Source of the DNA: Puteibacter caeruleilacunae
GTDB taxonomy: Bacteria; Bacteroidota; Bacteroidia; Bacteroidales; Prolixibacteraceae
Reading direction: 5' to 3'
Assembly: GCA_005217565.1 (NCBI GenBank)
Contig: SJCO01000008.1
Location: forward strand, 1-64,000
Length of the DNA: 64,000 nt
Below the pieces are notes generated by a model. The model did no database searches and was not told the DNA's origin. It saw nothing but the letters and a program-made list of their open reading frames with translations. Position 1 is the stretch's first letter. Every line of letters begins with the position of its first letter. Shown here piece by piece: positions 17,040 to 26,330 of the stretch. The position numbers and the translations under genes were made by a program.

Positions 17040-18044
17040 TTATATTGATGCTATTGTAATGATCCCTACAATGAGGAATAACATACCGGTCGACATAATG
17101 ACTATTGATTGCTTACTTGAGCCTTTCCATTCTCCGGCTATAATCCCTGATAGATTACTTGTGATGATGGCTAGCGATTGCATAACGGCCCATCCTATTG
17201 AGGCGCCCATACTTCCTAGCATGTTTCCACCCATACCATAAAACATGATGCTACCATACCAGATGATTCCGGTTAGTGAGGCGAACAACCAATATTTCCA
17301 ATCGACGTTCTTATAGAGTACATGTGATTTGTTTTTTCTTAGAATATATACACAGTATCCAAAGTTAATAAGGAAACCACAGGTTAGCGTAACACACCAG
17401 ATTACGTTTGATGCATATACCGATGTTGCTCCCTGCTGAATGGCACTTAATTGCATTGGTTCTCCAAATACAAACGCGAAGTTTATCATTGGACCAAATA
17501 TACCGGCAAGAATACATATCACTAAGCCTTTAACAAAGTGATTGCTCTTTTTCTTAGATGCATCTTGTGTCTGACGGTCTTTCTGACTCCCAGCAATTGA
17601 TATGATAATAATACCCACGATGATAATACTTGTTGCGATGAGCAATTGAATTCCTTCAGGACTAACCAGTGAGGATGGATCTTTATATAGCATTGGCATG
17701 ATTGTTCCAACCGAATTGATTAATCCAAGCATGATGGGCATGCTTAATGATACGCCCAGGTAATGTATGCCTTTTCCAAAAAGAATAGCACCGACTCCCC
17801 ATATTAATCCGAAAAGTGCTACCATCCCAACAACATGAATAGATTCATGAAGAATTGTTGACAGATGTGGGACGGTAGTTATGGCAGCTACCCATGGTAA
17901 GATGAGTAGTGCAAATAAACTCCAGATTGCCCAGTTGTTTTCCCATTTCCATTTTACATTAAACTTAAATGGAATGGCGAAAGTCCCCGAAAGACTACCT
18001 GCCATAAGGATATAGATCAGCCCTGTTAATGTATTGGTTTCCAT
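17040..18044 (-). CDS. RhaT-family sugar permease of the GRE operon
   Basis: The 334-residue protein has about ten transmembrane helices and the RhaT (L-rhamnose/proton symporter) family pattern: GSLSGTFAIPFKFNVKWKWENNW at the start, GVGAILFGKGIHYLGVSLSMPIM, and a C-terminal GSIMFYGMGGNMLGSMGASIGW. RhaT members import 6-deoxyhexoses, but this copy differs clearly from the permease beside the rhamnose isomerase gene at 33220. Its ATG overlaps the TAA of the cupin gene by one base (TAATG), so the two are translationally coupled. As the last gene of the activase/GRE/cupin operon it probably imports the GRE substrate or its precursor. Confidence 0.85.
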   Translation of the reverse strand: METNTLTGLIYILMAGSLSGTFAIPFKFNVKWKWENNWAIWSLFALLILPWVAAITTVPHLSTILHESIHVVGMVALFGLIWGVGAILFGKGIHYLGVSLSMPIMLGLINSVGTIMPMLYKDPSSLVSPEGIQLLIATSIIIVGIIIISIAGSQKDRQTQDASKKKSNHFVKGLVICILAGIFGPMINFAFVFGEPMQLSAIQQGATSVYASNVIWCVTLTCGFLINFGYCVYILRKNKSHVLYKNVDWKYWLFASLTGIIWYGSIMFYGMGGNMLGSMGASIGWAVMQSLAIITSNLSGIIAGEWKGSSKQSIVIMSTGMLFLIVGIITIASI

Positions 18045-18460
18045 TATTTAGTGATTAGTTGGTTTACTTCGGTTCTTAAGTCTTCTATTTGATTTTGTGA
18101 GAGATAGTAAAACTCATAGTCATCAATATGAGTATTTGAGTTTTCTATGATCAAGACTTTAGCGTTAGGTTGCATGGCGATTTTATGCCAAATATTCTTC
18201 CTGATGTTGTAGGTGATACCAGGCTTCATCAATTGAAGGTCGTAGGTGATTGTATCATCTTTTATCTGTGCTGCAATCAATACAGCAGTCCCTTCGATCA
18301 GGAAGAATACTTCGTCTGTCTTGTAGTGAATATCCAAACAGTTAATGCTGTTTAGTTCTTCTTCCGGAGCATGATTCAGTTGTGCAACTTGCCACTGATT
18401 TGTTATCAGGTATGGATCATATCCCTGACTTGTATGTTGGTATGTATCGATAATTTTCAT
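18044..18460 (-). CDS. Single-domain cupin of the GRE operon
   Basis: The 138-residue protein is a small beta-barrel cupin. The first cupin motif is recognisable around LDIHYKTDEVFFLIEGTAVL and the second around YNIRKNIWHKIAMQPNAKVL; two histidines and a glutamate could bind a metal. It has no signal peptide and should be cytosolic. Cupins of this size beside sugar permeases are often epimerases, isomerases or ligand sensors, but no specific activity can be read here. It is 11 bases downstream of the GRE stop and overlaps the permease start, so it belongs to the operon and may act on the sugar before or after the radical step. Confidence 0.7.
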   Translation of the reverse strand: MKIIDTYQHTSQGYDPYLITNQWQVAQLNHAPEEELNSINCLDIHYKTDEVFFLIEGTAVLIAAQIKDDTITYDLQLMKPGITYNIRKNIWHKIAMQPNAKVLIIENSNTHIDDYEFYYLSQNQIEDLRTEVNQLITK

Positions 18461-18471
18461 GGTTTTACGTA

Positions 18472-20634
18472 TTAGTTTTCTAAGATTCGATCAACAACTA
18501 ACTGTCTGAATTTTGGCGTTAACATTGAAAAGTAAGCTGTGAATCCAGTGATTCGTACAATTAGGTCGGGATATTTTGATGGATCCTGATGTGCTTCCAA
18601 TACCTTATTTTTATCTAAGATATTTACATTGATTAGAGTTCCGCCTTGTGCAAAGTGAGTCTTGATGATTGAGCCAATTAATGCAGCATGCTCTTGTTTT
18701 GCTAAAGAAGGATCTAATTCCCACTGCATGGGAGCAGTATTTCCGTAACCTGGTTGCACCTTGGCTATGGCAGTGGCTAAAGCTAATGAGGCAGCATCAG
18801 CAACAAAACCAGGATTAGGATTGGCACCATGTGAGATTGGAGTATGTTGCTTACGCCCATTAGGTGTTGCTCCTACAGTTTGTCCAAGTCCTACGGTGTT
18901 GGCCCACGAAAAGAAACCAGGAATAAAGAGATGTTGTTGGGCTGCATCACTTTGGTTTCTCACCAAATCCGAGAATAAATCACGGATCTCCTCTGCCCAT
19001 TTGTCTGCAATTGTATTTCCTTGTCCGTAGCGATAACTGTTGCGCATAAGCAATCTAATCCGCTCTCCATCTTGTTCTTCAAAATTCGATGAAAGATGAT
19101 AATCTAGCGCTTCCCAACTAAGCTTTTGCTCGTCTTCTATTCTTTGCTGTAAGGCCGCAAATGAATCGGCAACAACAGCTAAGCCGGCACCGTCGATTGA
19201 TAGGTTGTAATATTGAGCTCCACTATCACTAACATCACGACCTTTTTCAATGGGACCATGACTTAATAGATTCAGTATAAGCTCAGGTTCGTTGAATTTC
19301 TGATATTTAAGGTGATGACGGATTCCATCGGCAGCGGTATTAACAGCACTGCTTAAGTGTTTTCTAAAACGTTCCCATAAGTTCTTGGTTGTATTGGGTG
19401 CTGATTGATCGGAAAGCATTTCGTTATAGGCTACTTGAAACACCTTAGCCATGTTTACTTTTACAAGATCATTCATAGTATATTCCATACCTGGTAAGGA
19501 CATCCAGTTACATCCAACTGCAATTCGCTGTCGGGCTGTCTCTGCATCAAAACCATTCTTCATGAAACCATCAACCAGTGCTTTATCTCCAGAGAAACGT
19601 GGCCAGGCATTTTTATTCTTTAACAAGTAGTAAATACCTTGTTCAAACAGTTTTTCGTTCATGTCATCGTGAACTCTAATGGTAATGTTTAACGAGGTAT
19701 TTATTTTATCGGCTGCTTCCAGTATGAGAAATGAAATGTCAGATGTTTGGTCATTCCCATTCTTGTCGGGGCCTCCAAGTTGCCAGTAAATAGGATCATT
19801 AATAAGGAAACAAGCTAAATAGTATATTGCTTTATCGCGATCGATAGTTCCATTTGCTAAGTCCTTTTCGTAGTATGGTTGTAGTAAGGTATCAATTTGT
19901 CCTCCGGCACCATCTCTATTGTAGGTTCTTGATGCAAGGTGATACCAGATGATCCACTGACATGCTTCGCGCAGTGTCTGCGGAGGGTGATGAAGAATGC
20001 GCTGATTTACTTCAGCCATTTCTTTTAGATTCTTTGCAAGTTGAGGATTGGTTTCTTTCTCCTGTAAGTAATGGATTGTTTCAATGTGGTTTGAGATCCA
20101 TTGCTGAATACTTTTTATTGCTCTTTTATGGGCATCATAAAAGCTCGCTTGTTCTTCAGATGTATTGATCTTCTCATACGTCTCTATTTTATTAAGAAGC
20201 CCTTGCCATCCCAGTTTTAGTCCCATTTTATAATCAGGAGCAAAATGTGCGTCATCGCCAATACCGCAAATGATATCGTACTTATCGATATTTGGTTGCA
20301 GGTGATCGTATGGATAATCAGGATTCCATTTGTTTGACCTCATGCGCGACATAAAGTACATCCAACGACCTGCAAATGCATCGTTGGGATCTACGTAGGT
20401 TGAGTGATGTCTCATGAGATCGCAGAAGTTCGTCGTCCATCCTTCTAGCCCATAGAATGATCCATCTTCATGGTTGGATATGCTTTCCCAATGGTTTTTA
20501 GGTGGTACAATTCTGCCATAGTCATCTTCATCTAACAAACCTTCATATTTAATCTTTTCTAGAGTCTGGTTAAGCTTTTTGGTTTTAAGCTTGTCGATCC
20601 TATTTTGATATTTGAATGTGTCGAGTGATTTCAT
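18472..20634 (-). CDS. Glycyl-radical enzyme of unknown reaction, atypical active site
   Basis: The 720-residue protein has the pyruvate formate-lyase fold. The C-terminal radical loop reads RITGFTAYF with glycine at residue 697, 23 residues from the end, as in other glycyl-radical enzymes (GREs). The active-site cysteine is C375 in AVGCNWMSLPG. Most GRE dehydratases and lyases have GC followed by V/I and then E; here asparagine and tryptophan take those positions, so the general-base glutamate is missing. PFL itself has two adjacent cysteines, also absent. The gene starts one base after its activase, and a cupin and a RhaT-type permease follow. This implies an oxygen-sensitive sugar or polyol conversion not assignable to a known GRE class by eye. 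Its product must be produced under anoxic conditions. Confidence 0.85.
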   Translation of the reverse strand: MKSLDTFKYQNRIDKLKTKKLNQTLEKIKYEGLLDEDDYGRIVPPKNHWESISNHEDGSFYGLEGWTTNFCDLMRHHSTYVDPNDAFAGRWMYFMSRMRSNKWNPDYPYDHLQPNIDKYDIICGIGDDAHFAPDYKMGLKLGWQGLLNKIETYEKINTSEEQASFYDAHKRAIKSIQQWISNHIETIHYLQEKETNPQLAKNLKEMAEVNQRILHHPPQTLREACQWIIWYHLASRTYNRDGAGGQIDTLLQPYYEKDLANGTIDRDKAIYYLACFLINDPIYWQLGGPDKNGNDQTSDISFLILEAADKINTSLNITIRVHDDMNEKLFEQGIYYLLKNKNAWPRFSGDKALVDGFMKNGFDAETARQRIAVGCNWMSLPGMEYTMNDLVKVNMAKVFQVAYNEMLSDQSAPNTTKNLWERFRKHLSSAVNTAADGIRHHLKYQKFNEPELILNLLSHGPIEKGRDVSDSGAQYYNLSIDGAGLAVVADSFAALQQRIEDEQKLSWEALDYHLSSNFEEQDGERIRLLMRNSYRYGQGNTIADKWAEEIRDLFSDLVRNQSDAAQQHLFIPGFFSWANTVGLGQTVGATPNGRKQHTPISHGANPNPGFVADAASLALATAIAKVQPGYGNTAPMQWELDPSLAKQEHAALIGSIIKTHFAQGGTLINVNILDKNKVLEAHQDPSKYPDLIVRITGFTAYFSMLTPKFRQLVVDRILEN

Positions 20635-20635
20635 G

Positions 20636-21523
20636 TTATCCTGGATTATATTGTTTTAAAATCGGGTTATATATTTCAAGATCTTTATTGGTTAGGCCTT
20701 TTGTGTTTTGCAAAGGATTCTTTATTCCCAGATTTCGGTATTTTACATCAGCCAATGGATGGTAAGGTAAAAGTTCAAATCGTTCTACATTGTTTAAATC
20801 AGAAACGAACTGAATGATTGATTCTACCTGTATTGCAGAATGATTTACTCCAGGGATGATGGGTGTCCTAATGTAATATGGAATGCCAGTTTTGTCGAGC
20901 TTTTTTATATTCTTTAGTATAATATCATTACCTAAACCAGTCCACCTTTTGTGATCTTTACTATCCATTATTTTAAGATCCCCAATGAACAAATCAACGT
21001 AAGGAATAATGGCTTCATACTTACTCCAGTCGGCAGTAAAGTTTGTCTCTATTGCAGTGTGTATGTTTGCCTGCTTGAACAGTTGTAATGTTTTCAAAAG
21101 AAAGTTTAGCTGTAACATTGGTTCTCCTCCCGAAAAGGTTACCCCTCCGTTGGAGGTATTGAAATAAGGAAAATCAGGTGCTATTTCATTAAAAAGATCG
21201 TCGGCAGATATTGTCCTTCCAATTTGTTGTATCGCATTAGGATAACAATGTTCAACACAATCGAAACATGTCGTGCATTTATCTCTATTGAATTGTACTA
21301 ATCCGTTATTAATTGTGAATGCACTATCATTGCAGACTTCTACGCATTTGCCACAGTTAATGCATTTCTCCGAAATCCATTGTAATTGTGGTTGCATTGA
21401 AAATGTTTCTGGATTATGACACCATTGACATCTTAAGTTGCATCCCTTCATAAAGATAGTTGACCTGATGCCGGGACCATCATGAATTGATAAGCGTTGT
21501 ATGGTTGTAATTTTTCCTTCCAT
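20636..21523 (-). CDS. Glycyl-radical enzyme activase (radical SAM)
   Basis: The 295-residue protein has the radical-SAM cluster motif C-x3-C-x2-C at C28, C32 and C35 (KGCNLRCQWCHNPET) and two inserted ferredoxin-type 4Fe-4S sites (C54/57/60/64 and C83/86/89/93), the plan of PFL-like GRE activases. GGVTFSGGEPMLQ is the SAM-binding GGE motif. It would abstract hydrogen from G697 of the enzyme encoded one base downstream. The two genes are translationally close, and this activase is expected to be dedicated to that GRE. The AraC-type regulator gene lies 142 bases upstream on the same strand. Confidence 0.92.
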   Translation of the reverse strand: MEGKITTIQRLSIHDGPGIRSTIFMKGCNLRCQWCHNPETFSMQPQLQWISEKCINCGKCVEVCNDSAFTINNGLVQFNRDKCTTCFDCVEHCYPNAIQQIGRTISADDLFNEIAPDFPYFNTSNGGVTFSGGEPMLQLNFLLKTLQLFKQANIHTAIETNFTADWSKYEAIIPYVDLFIGDLKIMDSKDHKRWTGLGNDIILKNIKKLDKTGIPYYIRTPIIPGVNHSAIQVESIIQFVSDLNNVERFELLPYHPLADVKYRNLGIKNPLQNTKGLTNKDLEIYNPILKQYNPG

Positions 21524-21665
21524 GGTTGATTAAAACTCTCTGGAACAAAATTACTTGGTATTGATGTTGTTTGAAAAAAAGAGTATTGAGTGAGAAATGT
21601 GAAAAATTGCCCTACGGCGATATTTTTGCCTGTTGGATTGCAGGAAGAGGGTAATTGCCGGTTTT

Positions 21666-22505
21666 TTAAAACACTTTGTGGTTTTTCTTGCGAAATTCCA
21701 TAGGGGTATATCCAGTGTATTTTCGAAACAGTCGATAGAAATAACTGATAGATTCAAATCCGCAGTCGTAGCAGATAGATTTTATCGATGAATTGGTCAT
21801 GATCAACTGCTGACTCGCATATTGCAGTCGCGCTTTAATAACTGTCTCGGTTAATGTTTGTTTTAGGTGCTTTTGAAGTGTTCTGTTGACATGGTCTACT
21901 GTTCTCTCGGTCAGTGCAACGAATCCCGATGATCCTGCCTGAAATTGCTTCGGTGTATTATAATTGTTTAGCGCATATGCTAACCAATGGGGGATATGTG
22001 TTTGTTGTTCTCTCGCTGATATTACCATGCGAAAGATGTTTATCATTAGATAGTCGAGATGAATATAATCGCGTGGCTGACTGATAAGTTGATCGGTAAT
22101 TGTAGAGAGTTCATTCAACTGATCAGAGCTTAGCTGAATGAGAAAAGGAAGATCATCTTTACTCCAAAAGTAAGCATTGTCGTTAGAGAAGTATCTTTCG
22201 CGATAGGTATTCAGACTCTCTTCATAGAAGGCAATATTGGTAACAACCAGACTTTCTTGTGATTGGTCTAGTTTAAAGGTGTGCTTATCGTGCGGACGAA
22301 TCATGCAGAGCGATCCTTTGTGTAATTGTACTTCCTGATCATTGATGAGATGAATGCCATTGCCAGCTTTAATCCAGAAGATTTCAGCGTAATCATGATC
22401 GTGGATCTGTAAGTCGTCTTTTGAATTAATGGTCGTTCTGGCAACATGAAAGACTTCATTTTCATTGTCAATAAATGTCTTCAATTGAAATTTCTTTGCT
22501 CCCAT
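21666..22505 (-). CDS. AraC-family regulator of the GRE operon
   Basis: The 279-residue protein combines an N-terminal cupin sensor (HDHDYAEIFWIKAGNGIHLI, about residues 34-55) with a C-terminal double helix-turn-helix (about 180-279, ending ICYDCGFESISYFYRLFRKYTGYTPMEF). The layout resembles ChbR-type sugar-responsive AraC regulators. It is co-oriented with and directly upstream of the activase/GRE/cupin/permease genes and most likely activates them in response to their substrate. No second copy of a clear operator was found in the 142-bp gap. Confidence 0.85.
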   Translation of the reverse strand: MGAKKFQLKTFIDNENEVFHVARTTINSKDDLQIHDHDYAEIFWIKAGNGIHLINDQEVQLHKGSLCMIRPHDKHTFKLDQSQESLVVTNIAFYEESLNTYRERYFSNDNAYFWSKDDLPFLIQLSSDQLNELSTITDQLISQPRDYIHLDYLMINIFRMVISAREQQTHIPHWLAYALNNYNTPKQFQAGSSGFVALTERTVDHVNRTLQKHLKQTLTETVIKARLQYASQQLIMTNSSIKSICYDCGFESISYFYRLFRKYTGYTPMEFRKKNHKVF

Positions 22506-22628
22506 GAACTTGCGATTTATCTTACACTATTTGATTTTGAGGCCCATCGTTTTTAATCCAATAGGTATATCTACGAAAGTATAAAAATAGATTTACTTAA
22601 AAAAAGGGAAGGAGAGGAACATAGCTTG

Positions 22629-22660
22629 AAAAGTCTGCCCCATGAAAGGTAGGGGCAGAC
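22629..22660 (-). terminator. Terminator of the inositol operon
   Basis: GTCTGCCCC (22633-22641) and GGGGCAGAC (22652-22660) form a perfect 9-bp stem with a ten-base loop. Read on the minus strand it is followed by TTTTCAAG, 65 bases past the iolG stop. Confidence 0.75.
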
Positions 22661-22724
22661 ACTCAAACAAATTACTTTGGAATTTTTACCAATAAATAAT
22701 CGACTAGATCGAACTAGGTTAGAC

Positions 22725-23738
22725 CTATGATAGTATCTCTTCTATTTTTACTGGACGATTTTCGGCAACCGACTTCTTAGCTGCAAGTCCTATTGCTATT
22801 GAAAGCAGTCCGTCTTCTCCATCTACAGGCATATCTGTTCCATCAACCAAAGCATCAATAAACTCACGTATCTCCTGATTGTACGATGCATCATATCGTT
22901 CAAGGAAAAAATGCAGCGGTAAATCGCCTGATATACCTCCTTCAGTGTAGAGCTTATGATTGTTTGGGAAGTTATTGTCGGCCTGTGCCATTCCCTGACT
23001 TCCAAATACCTCAAGGCGTTGGTCATAGCCGTATACAGCCTTGCGACAATTATCGATAACCGCCATGGAATCATCCTCAAAGGTGAGGGTGATAATTGCA
23101 GTATCAACATCCCCTGCTTCTCCTATCTCAGGATCAACCTTTACTGCAGCTCTTGCATATACCTCTTTAACTTGTTTGCCTGAGATGTAACGAGCCATAT
23201 CAAAGTCATGAATGGTCATGTCGAGGAACATTCCTCCTGATACTTTAACATAGGATACAGGTGGTGGTCCTGGGTCGCGACTGGTTATTTTGATGATTTG
23301 TGGTTCTCCTATTGCATTGTTCTCAACGAGCTGCCTGATTCTTTTAAATTCAGGATCAAAACGACGATTGAATCCAAGCATAAGCTTTACTCCTGTCTCT
23401 TTGACGATCTCAAGAACCTCTTGTACACGTTCAAGAGAAAGATCCAGTGGCTTCTCGCAGAATATCTGCTTACCTGCTCTTGCTGCTTGCTCTACATAAT
23501 CGGCATGTGTATCGGTAGGTGAACAGATCACTACTGCATCAAGATTAGGTACAGCCAATAGTTCCTCGAATGTTTGTACGAACACAGGAACATGAAATTC
23601 ATCAGCAATGGCTTGTGATTCTTCAAAGACGTCCATTACTGCTATTACTTTGATCTCGGCGAAATTGCGAGAGAGATTTTTTAAATGGATTTTACCAATG
23701 CGGCCTAAACCCGCTACGGCGATATTTATTGTTTTCAT
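22725..23738 (-). CDS. iolG: myo-Inositol 2-dehydrogenase
   Basis: The 337-residue GFO/IDH/MocA oxidoreductase has an N-terminal Rossmann motif (VAGLGRIGKIH), the EKP motif (CEKPLDL, K96) and the catalytic pair D173/H177 in FLDMTIHDFDMARY, matching the lysine, aspartate and histidine known from Bacillus IolG. It oxidises myo-inositol to 2-keto-myo-inositol with NAD+, the first step of the pathway encoded by the operon. It is the last gene of the iol operon and is separated from iolE by 142 bases of dispersed repeat. It could also use scyllo-inositol or D-chiro-inositol. Confidence 0.9.
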   Translation of the reverse strand: MKTINIAVAGLGRIGKIHLKNLSRNFAEIKVIAVMDVFEESQAIADEFHVPVFVQTFEELLAVPNLDAVVICSPTDTHADYVEQAARAGKQIFCEKPLDLSLERVQEVLEIVKETGVKLMLGFNRRFDPEFKRIRQLVENNAIGEPQIIKITSRDPGPPPVSYVKVSGGMFLDMTIHDFDMARYISGKQVKEVYARAAVKVDPEIGEAGDVDTAIITLTFEDDSMAVIDNCRKAVYGYDQRLEVFGSQGMAQADNNFPNNHKLYTEGGISGDLPLHFFLERYDASYNQEIREFIDALVDGTDMPVDGEDGLLSIAIGLAAKKSVAENRPVKIEEILS

Positions 23739-23744
23739 ATTTTA

Positions 23745-23880
23745 TGGTTTAAAGGTGTAAAGGTTGACGGTTAAAAGGTTTAACGGTTAACGTAAAAAGG
23801 AGACCTGTTAGCGTGTTCCCATACTGCTTGCACGCTTCCTGCTTCCAGGCGTAGCCGTTTTCCTTGTTCCACGAAGTCCT
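23745..23880. repeat. Dispersed repeat inside the iol operon, copy D
   Basis: GGTTTAAAGGTGTAAAGG and GGTTAAAAGGTTTAACGG runs (23746-23785) are followed by CCAGGCGTAGCCGTTTTCC at 23845-23863, the reverse complement of the core found at 3379, 11782 and 11813. It fills the whole iolE-iolG gap without interrupting either gene. Confidence 0.65.
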
Positions 23881-24780
23881 CTAAAATCCCAGTGATTTTA
23901 TGAATGCACGGTTGTTGGCTGCACACACTTTAGGTGCTCCCATGCCAGGTAGCACATCTTGCTCAACAACAATCCATCCATCATAACCTCTTTCACTTAA
24001 GACATCTACAACAGCTTTAAAATCAACACAACCTTTGCCTAACTCACAGAATACCCCTTTTTCTACCGACTTAAAATAGTCGTACTGTGAGTTGCTTGCT
24101 TCTTTTCCTACAGCAGGATCGTAATCCTTGAAATGAACATGCCAGATACGGTCGTAGTATTGTTTTAATGCGTTCACAGGATCGCCTCCTCCAAATGCAT
24201 AATGTCCCATGTCAAGACATAAGCCTAGTAACGAAGGATCGGTTAATTTCATTAACTGATCTATCTCTTCAGGAGTTTCTACATAACCTGCACAGTGATG
24301 ATGAAACACGGTACGCATCCCGTAGGTGTCTTTAACAGCCTTTGCTACCTTCTCAGCACCAGCAGCAAATGTTTTCCACTGTTCATCGCTTAATCCCATT
24401 CCATTGGTGATGCGACCTGCATTATTTGTACGCTCGTCGATAGATCCATTTTCATCAGCCAATACAATGAATGCATCCTGGTAACCTGCTTCATGCATTA
24501 GTTTTGCTGTCTGCAGTGCTAATTCAACACCTTGCTCATGTGCTTCTTCCTTAGCTAAAGCAGCAGGAACAAAAGCGCCAAGTAGTTGAAGGTTTTTCGC
24601 AGATAACACCCCATTTAATTCATTGGGGATTGTAGGCATAAAGCCCCAATCTCCCAATTCTGTTCCTGCGTATCCTGTCTCAACCATTTCAGCAAGTACC
24701 TGGTCATATCCCAGCGACTTACCTTCAAGTTCGAATTCTAGAGCACCCCATGAACAGGGTGCATTGGCTATTTGTATCAT
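23881..24780 (-). CDS. iolE: myo-Inosose-2 dehydratase, IolE-type TIM barrel
   Basis: The 299-residue AP-endonuclease-2 type TIM barrel opens with IANAPCSWGALEFELEG, as in IolE, and carries the metal-binding residues in HHHCAGYVETPEEID, CLDMGHYAFGGGDP, WHVHFKDYD and IVVEQD. IolE dehydrates 2-keto-myo-inositol to 3D-(3,5/4)-trihydroxycyclohexane-1,2-dione, using Mn2+ or Co2+. It sits between iolA and iolG on the same strand, 18 bases from iolA. A role as inosose isomerase (IolI-like) is less likely because the IolE opening is present and the pathway would otherwise lack a dehydratase. Confidence 0.88.
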   Translation of the reverse strand: MIQIANAPCSWGALEFELEGKSLGYDQVLAEMVETGYAGTELGDWGFMPTIPNELNGVLSAKNLQLLGAFVPAALAKEEAHEQGVELALQTAKLMHEAGYQDAFIVLADENGSIDERTNNAGRITNGMGLSDEQWKTFAAGAEKVAKAVKDTYGMRTVFHHHCAGYVETPEEIDQLMKLTDPSLLGLCLDMGHYAFGGGDPVNALKQYYDRIWHVHFKDYDPAVGKEASNSQYDYFKSVEKGVFCELGKGCVDFKAVVDVLSERGYDGWIVVEQDVLPGMGAPKVCAANNRAFIKSLGF

Positions 24781-24798
24781 AGTTGTTTTATTAGTCGG

Positions 24799-26274
24799 TT
24801 AAAACTTACGAGTCCACTCTTTTGGCCAGCGCTCTATCACTACTTTAGTCTGTGTGAAGAATTCAATAGCGTGACGCCCTTGTCCGTGCAGGTCTCCGAA
24901 GAAACTATCATTCCATCCACTGAACGGGAATTGTGCCATAGGAGCAGCTACTCCGATGTTGATACCAATGTTTCCTGCATTTGCCTGATTACGGAAGGTA
25001 CGAGCGTTTCTTCCACTGGACGTAAACAAACAGGCCATGTTTCCGAAGTTATTGCTATTTACAAAGTCAACGGCTTGTTCAATACTGTCCATATTCAACA
25101 GACTCATTACTGGTCCAAATATTTCTGTATTGATAACTTCTCCGTCTAATGCAACATTCTCAAGGATTGTAGGAGTCAGGAAGTTTCCATGCTCGAATCC
25201 ACTAATCGAGGCATTTCTTCCATCTAAAAGAACCTCAGCTCCTTCTGCAACACCTTGTGCGATGATATTCTCAATTCTTGATTTACTTTCAGCAGTAATT
25301 ACAGGTCCCATGTCAACGCCTTCATCCAGACCAAAGCCTGTGACTTTACTCTTCGCTTTTTCAACTAGCGCTTCTTTGATGGCTCCATTAGTGTCGCCAA
25401 TAGCTATGATGTTTGAGGCCGCCAGACAACGTTGTCCTGCACAACCATATACACTATCTGCGATAATATTGGCTGCCATATCAACGTCTGCATCTGGCAT
25501 TACAATAACAGGATTTTTTGCTCCACCTTGGGCTTGAACTCTTTTGCCATTAGCGGCTCCTCGTTGGTAGATGTATCGGGCAACGGGTGTTGATCCAACA
25601 AAACTAATTGCTTTAACCTGAGGATCATCTAAAAGCTTATCAACACACTCTTTTCCTCCGTGTACCAAATTGATTAATCCTTTAGGAAGATCAAGCTGAT
25701 CGATCAATTCAAATACCTTCATCATTGTCAATGGTACTTTCTCAGAAGGCTTAAGGATAAAGCTGTTTCCGCAAGCTAATGCATATGGAAGAAACCAGAA
25801 AGGAATCATTCCTGGGAAATTAAATGGAGCAATACATGCACATACACCAATCGGTTGACGAATCATAAATTCATCAATACCAGTGGCTACATTTTCTGAG
25901 AATTCACTCTGTAGTAACGTAGGAGTAGCGCATGCAGTCTCGATATTCTCAATACCACGTTGCATCTCTGCAGCCGACTCAGCATAACTCTTACCACACT
26001 CAAGCGTGATTAATTTAGCGATCTCATCAATGTTCTCTTCTATTAAAGTCTTAAGCTTATATAATGGCTGAACACGCCTCATTACAGGCACATTTCTCCA
26101 CTCTTTTAATGCCTCAGCAGCGGCATCAATAGCCATCGCTGCATCTTCAACTGTCTTTTCACCATATGGCACCTTTGCCAATACTTCCTGATTAGCAGGG
26201 TTTACAACATCAATTGTTCCTTGCTCTTTGCTCTCAATCCAACTTCCGTTGATGTAATTCTTTAAAACTTCCAT
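24799..26274 (-). CDS. iolA: (Methyl)malonate-semialdehyde dehydrogenase, CoA-acylating
   Basis: The 491-residue aldehyde dehydrogenase has the MMSDH features: IAPFNFPGMIPFWFLPYALA for cofactor binding, GGAKNPVIVMPDAD, and the nucleophile C283 in GCAGQRCLAAS. Unlike hydrolytic aldehyde dehydrogenases, this family lacks the general-base glutamate and transfers the acyl group to CoA. In the iol pathway it turns malonate semialdehyde into acetyl-CoA and CO2, the final step. It lies between the transporter and iolE. The same enzyme can also serve valine degradation, but the operon context argues for inositol. Confidence 0.92.
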   Translation of the reverse strand: MEVLKNYINGSWIESKEQGTIDVVNPANQEVLAKVPYGEKTVEDAAMAIDAAAEALKEWRNVPVMRRVQPLYKLKTLIEENIDEIAKLITLECGKSYAESAAEMQRGIENIETACATPTLLQSEFSENVATGIDEFMIRQPIGVCACIAPFNFPGMIPFWFLPYALACGNSFILKPSEKVPLTMMKVFELIDQLDLPKGLINLVHGGKECVDKLLDDPQVKAISFVGSTPVARYIYQRGAANGKRVQAQGGAKNPVIVMPDADVDMAANIIADSVYGCAGQRCLAASNIIAIGDTNGAIKEALVEKAKSKVTGFGLDEGVDMGPVITAESKSRIENIIAQGVAEGAEVLLDGRNASISGFEHGNFLTPTILENVALDGEVINTEIFGPVMSLLNMDSIEQAVDFVNSNNFGNMACLFTSSGRNARTFRNQANAGNIGINIGVAAPMAQFPFSGWNDSFFGDLHGQGRHAIEFFTQTKVVIERWPKEWTRKF

Positions 26275-26330
26275 TTTTTATTACTTGTTAATTGTTTTCA
26301 TGATTAGCTTATCCTGCTGAGTATTACAGA

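Noticed and set aside
18472-20634. Calling the GRE a pyruvate formate-lyase or a propanediol dehydratase
   Set aside because: PFL needs two adjacent active-site cysteines and propanediol dehydratase the GCVEP motif; this protein has GCNW.
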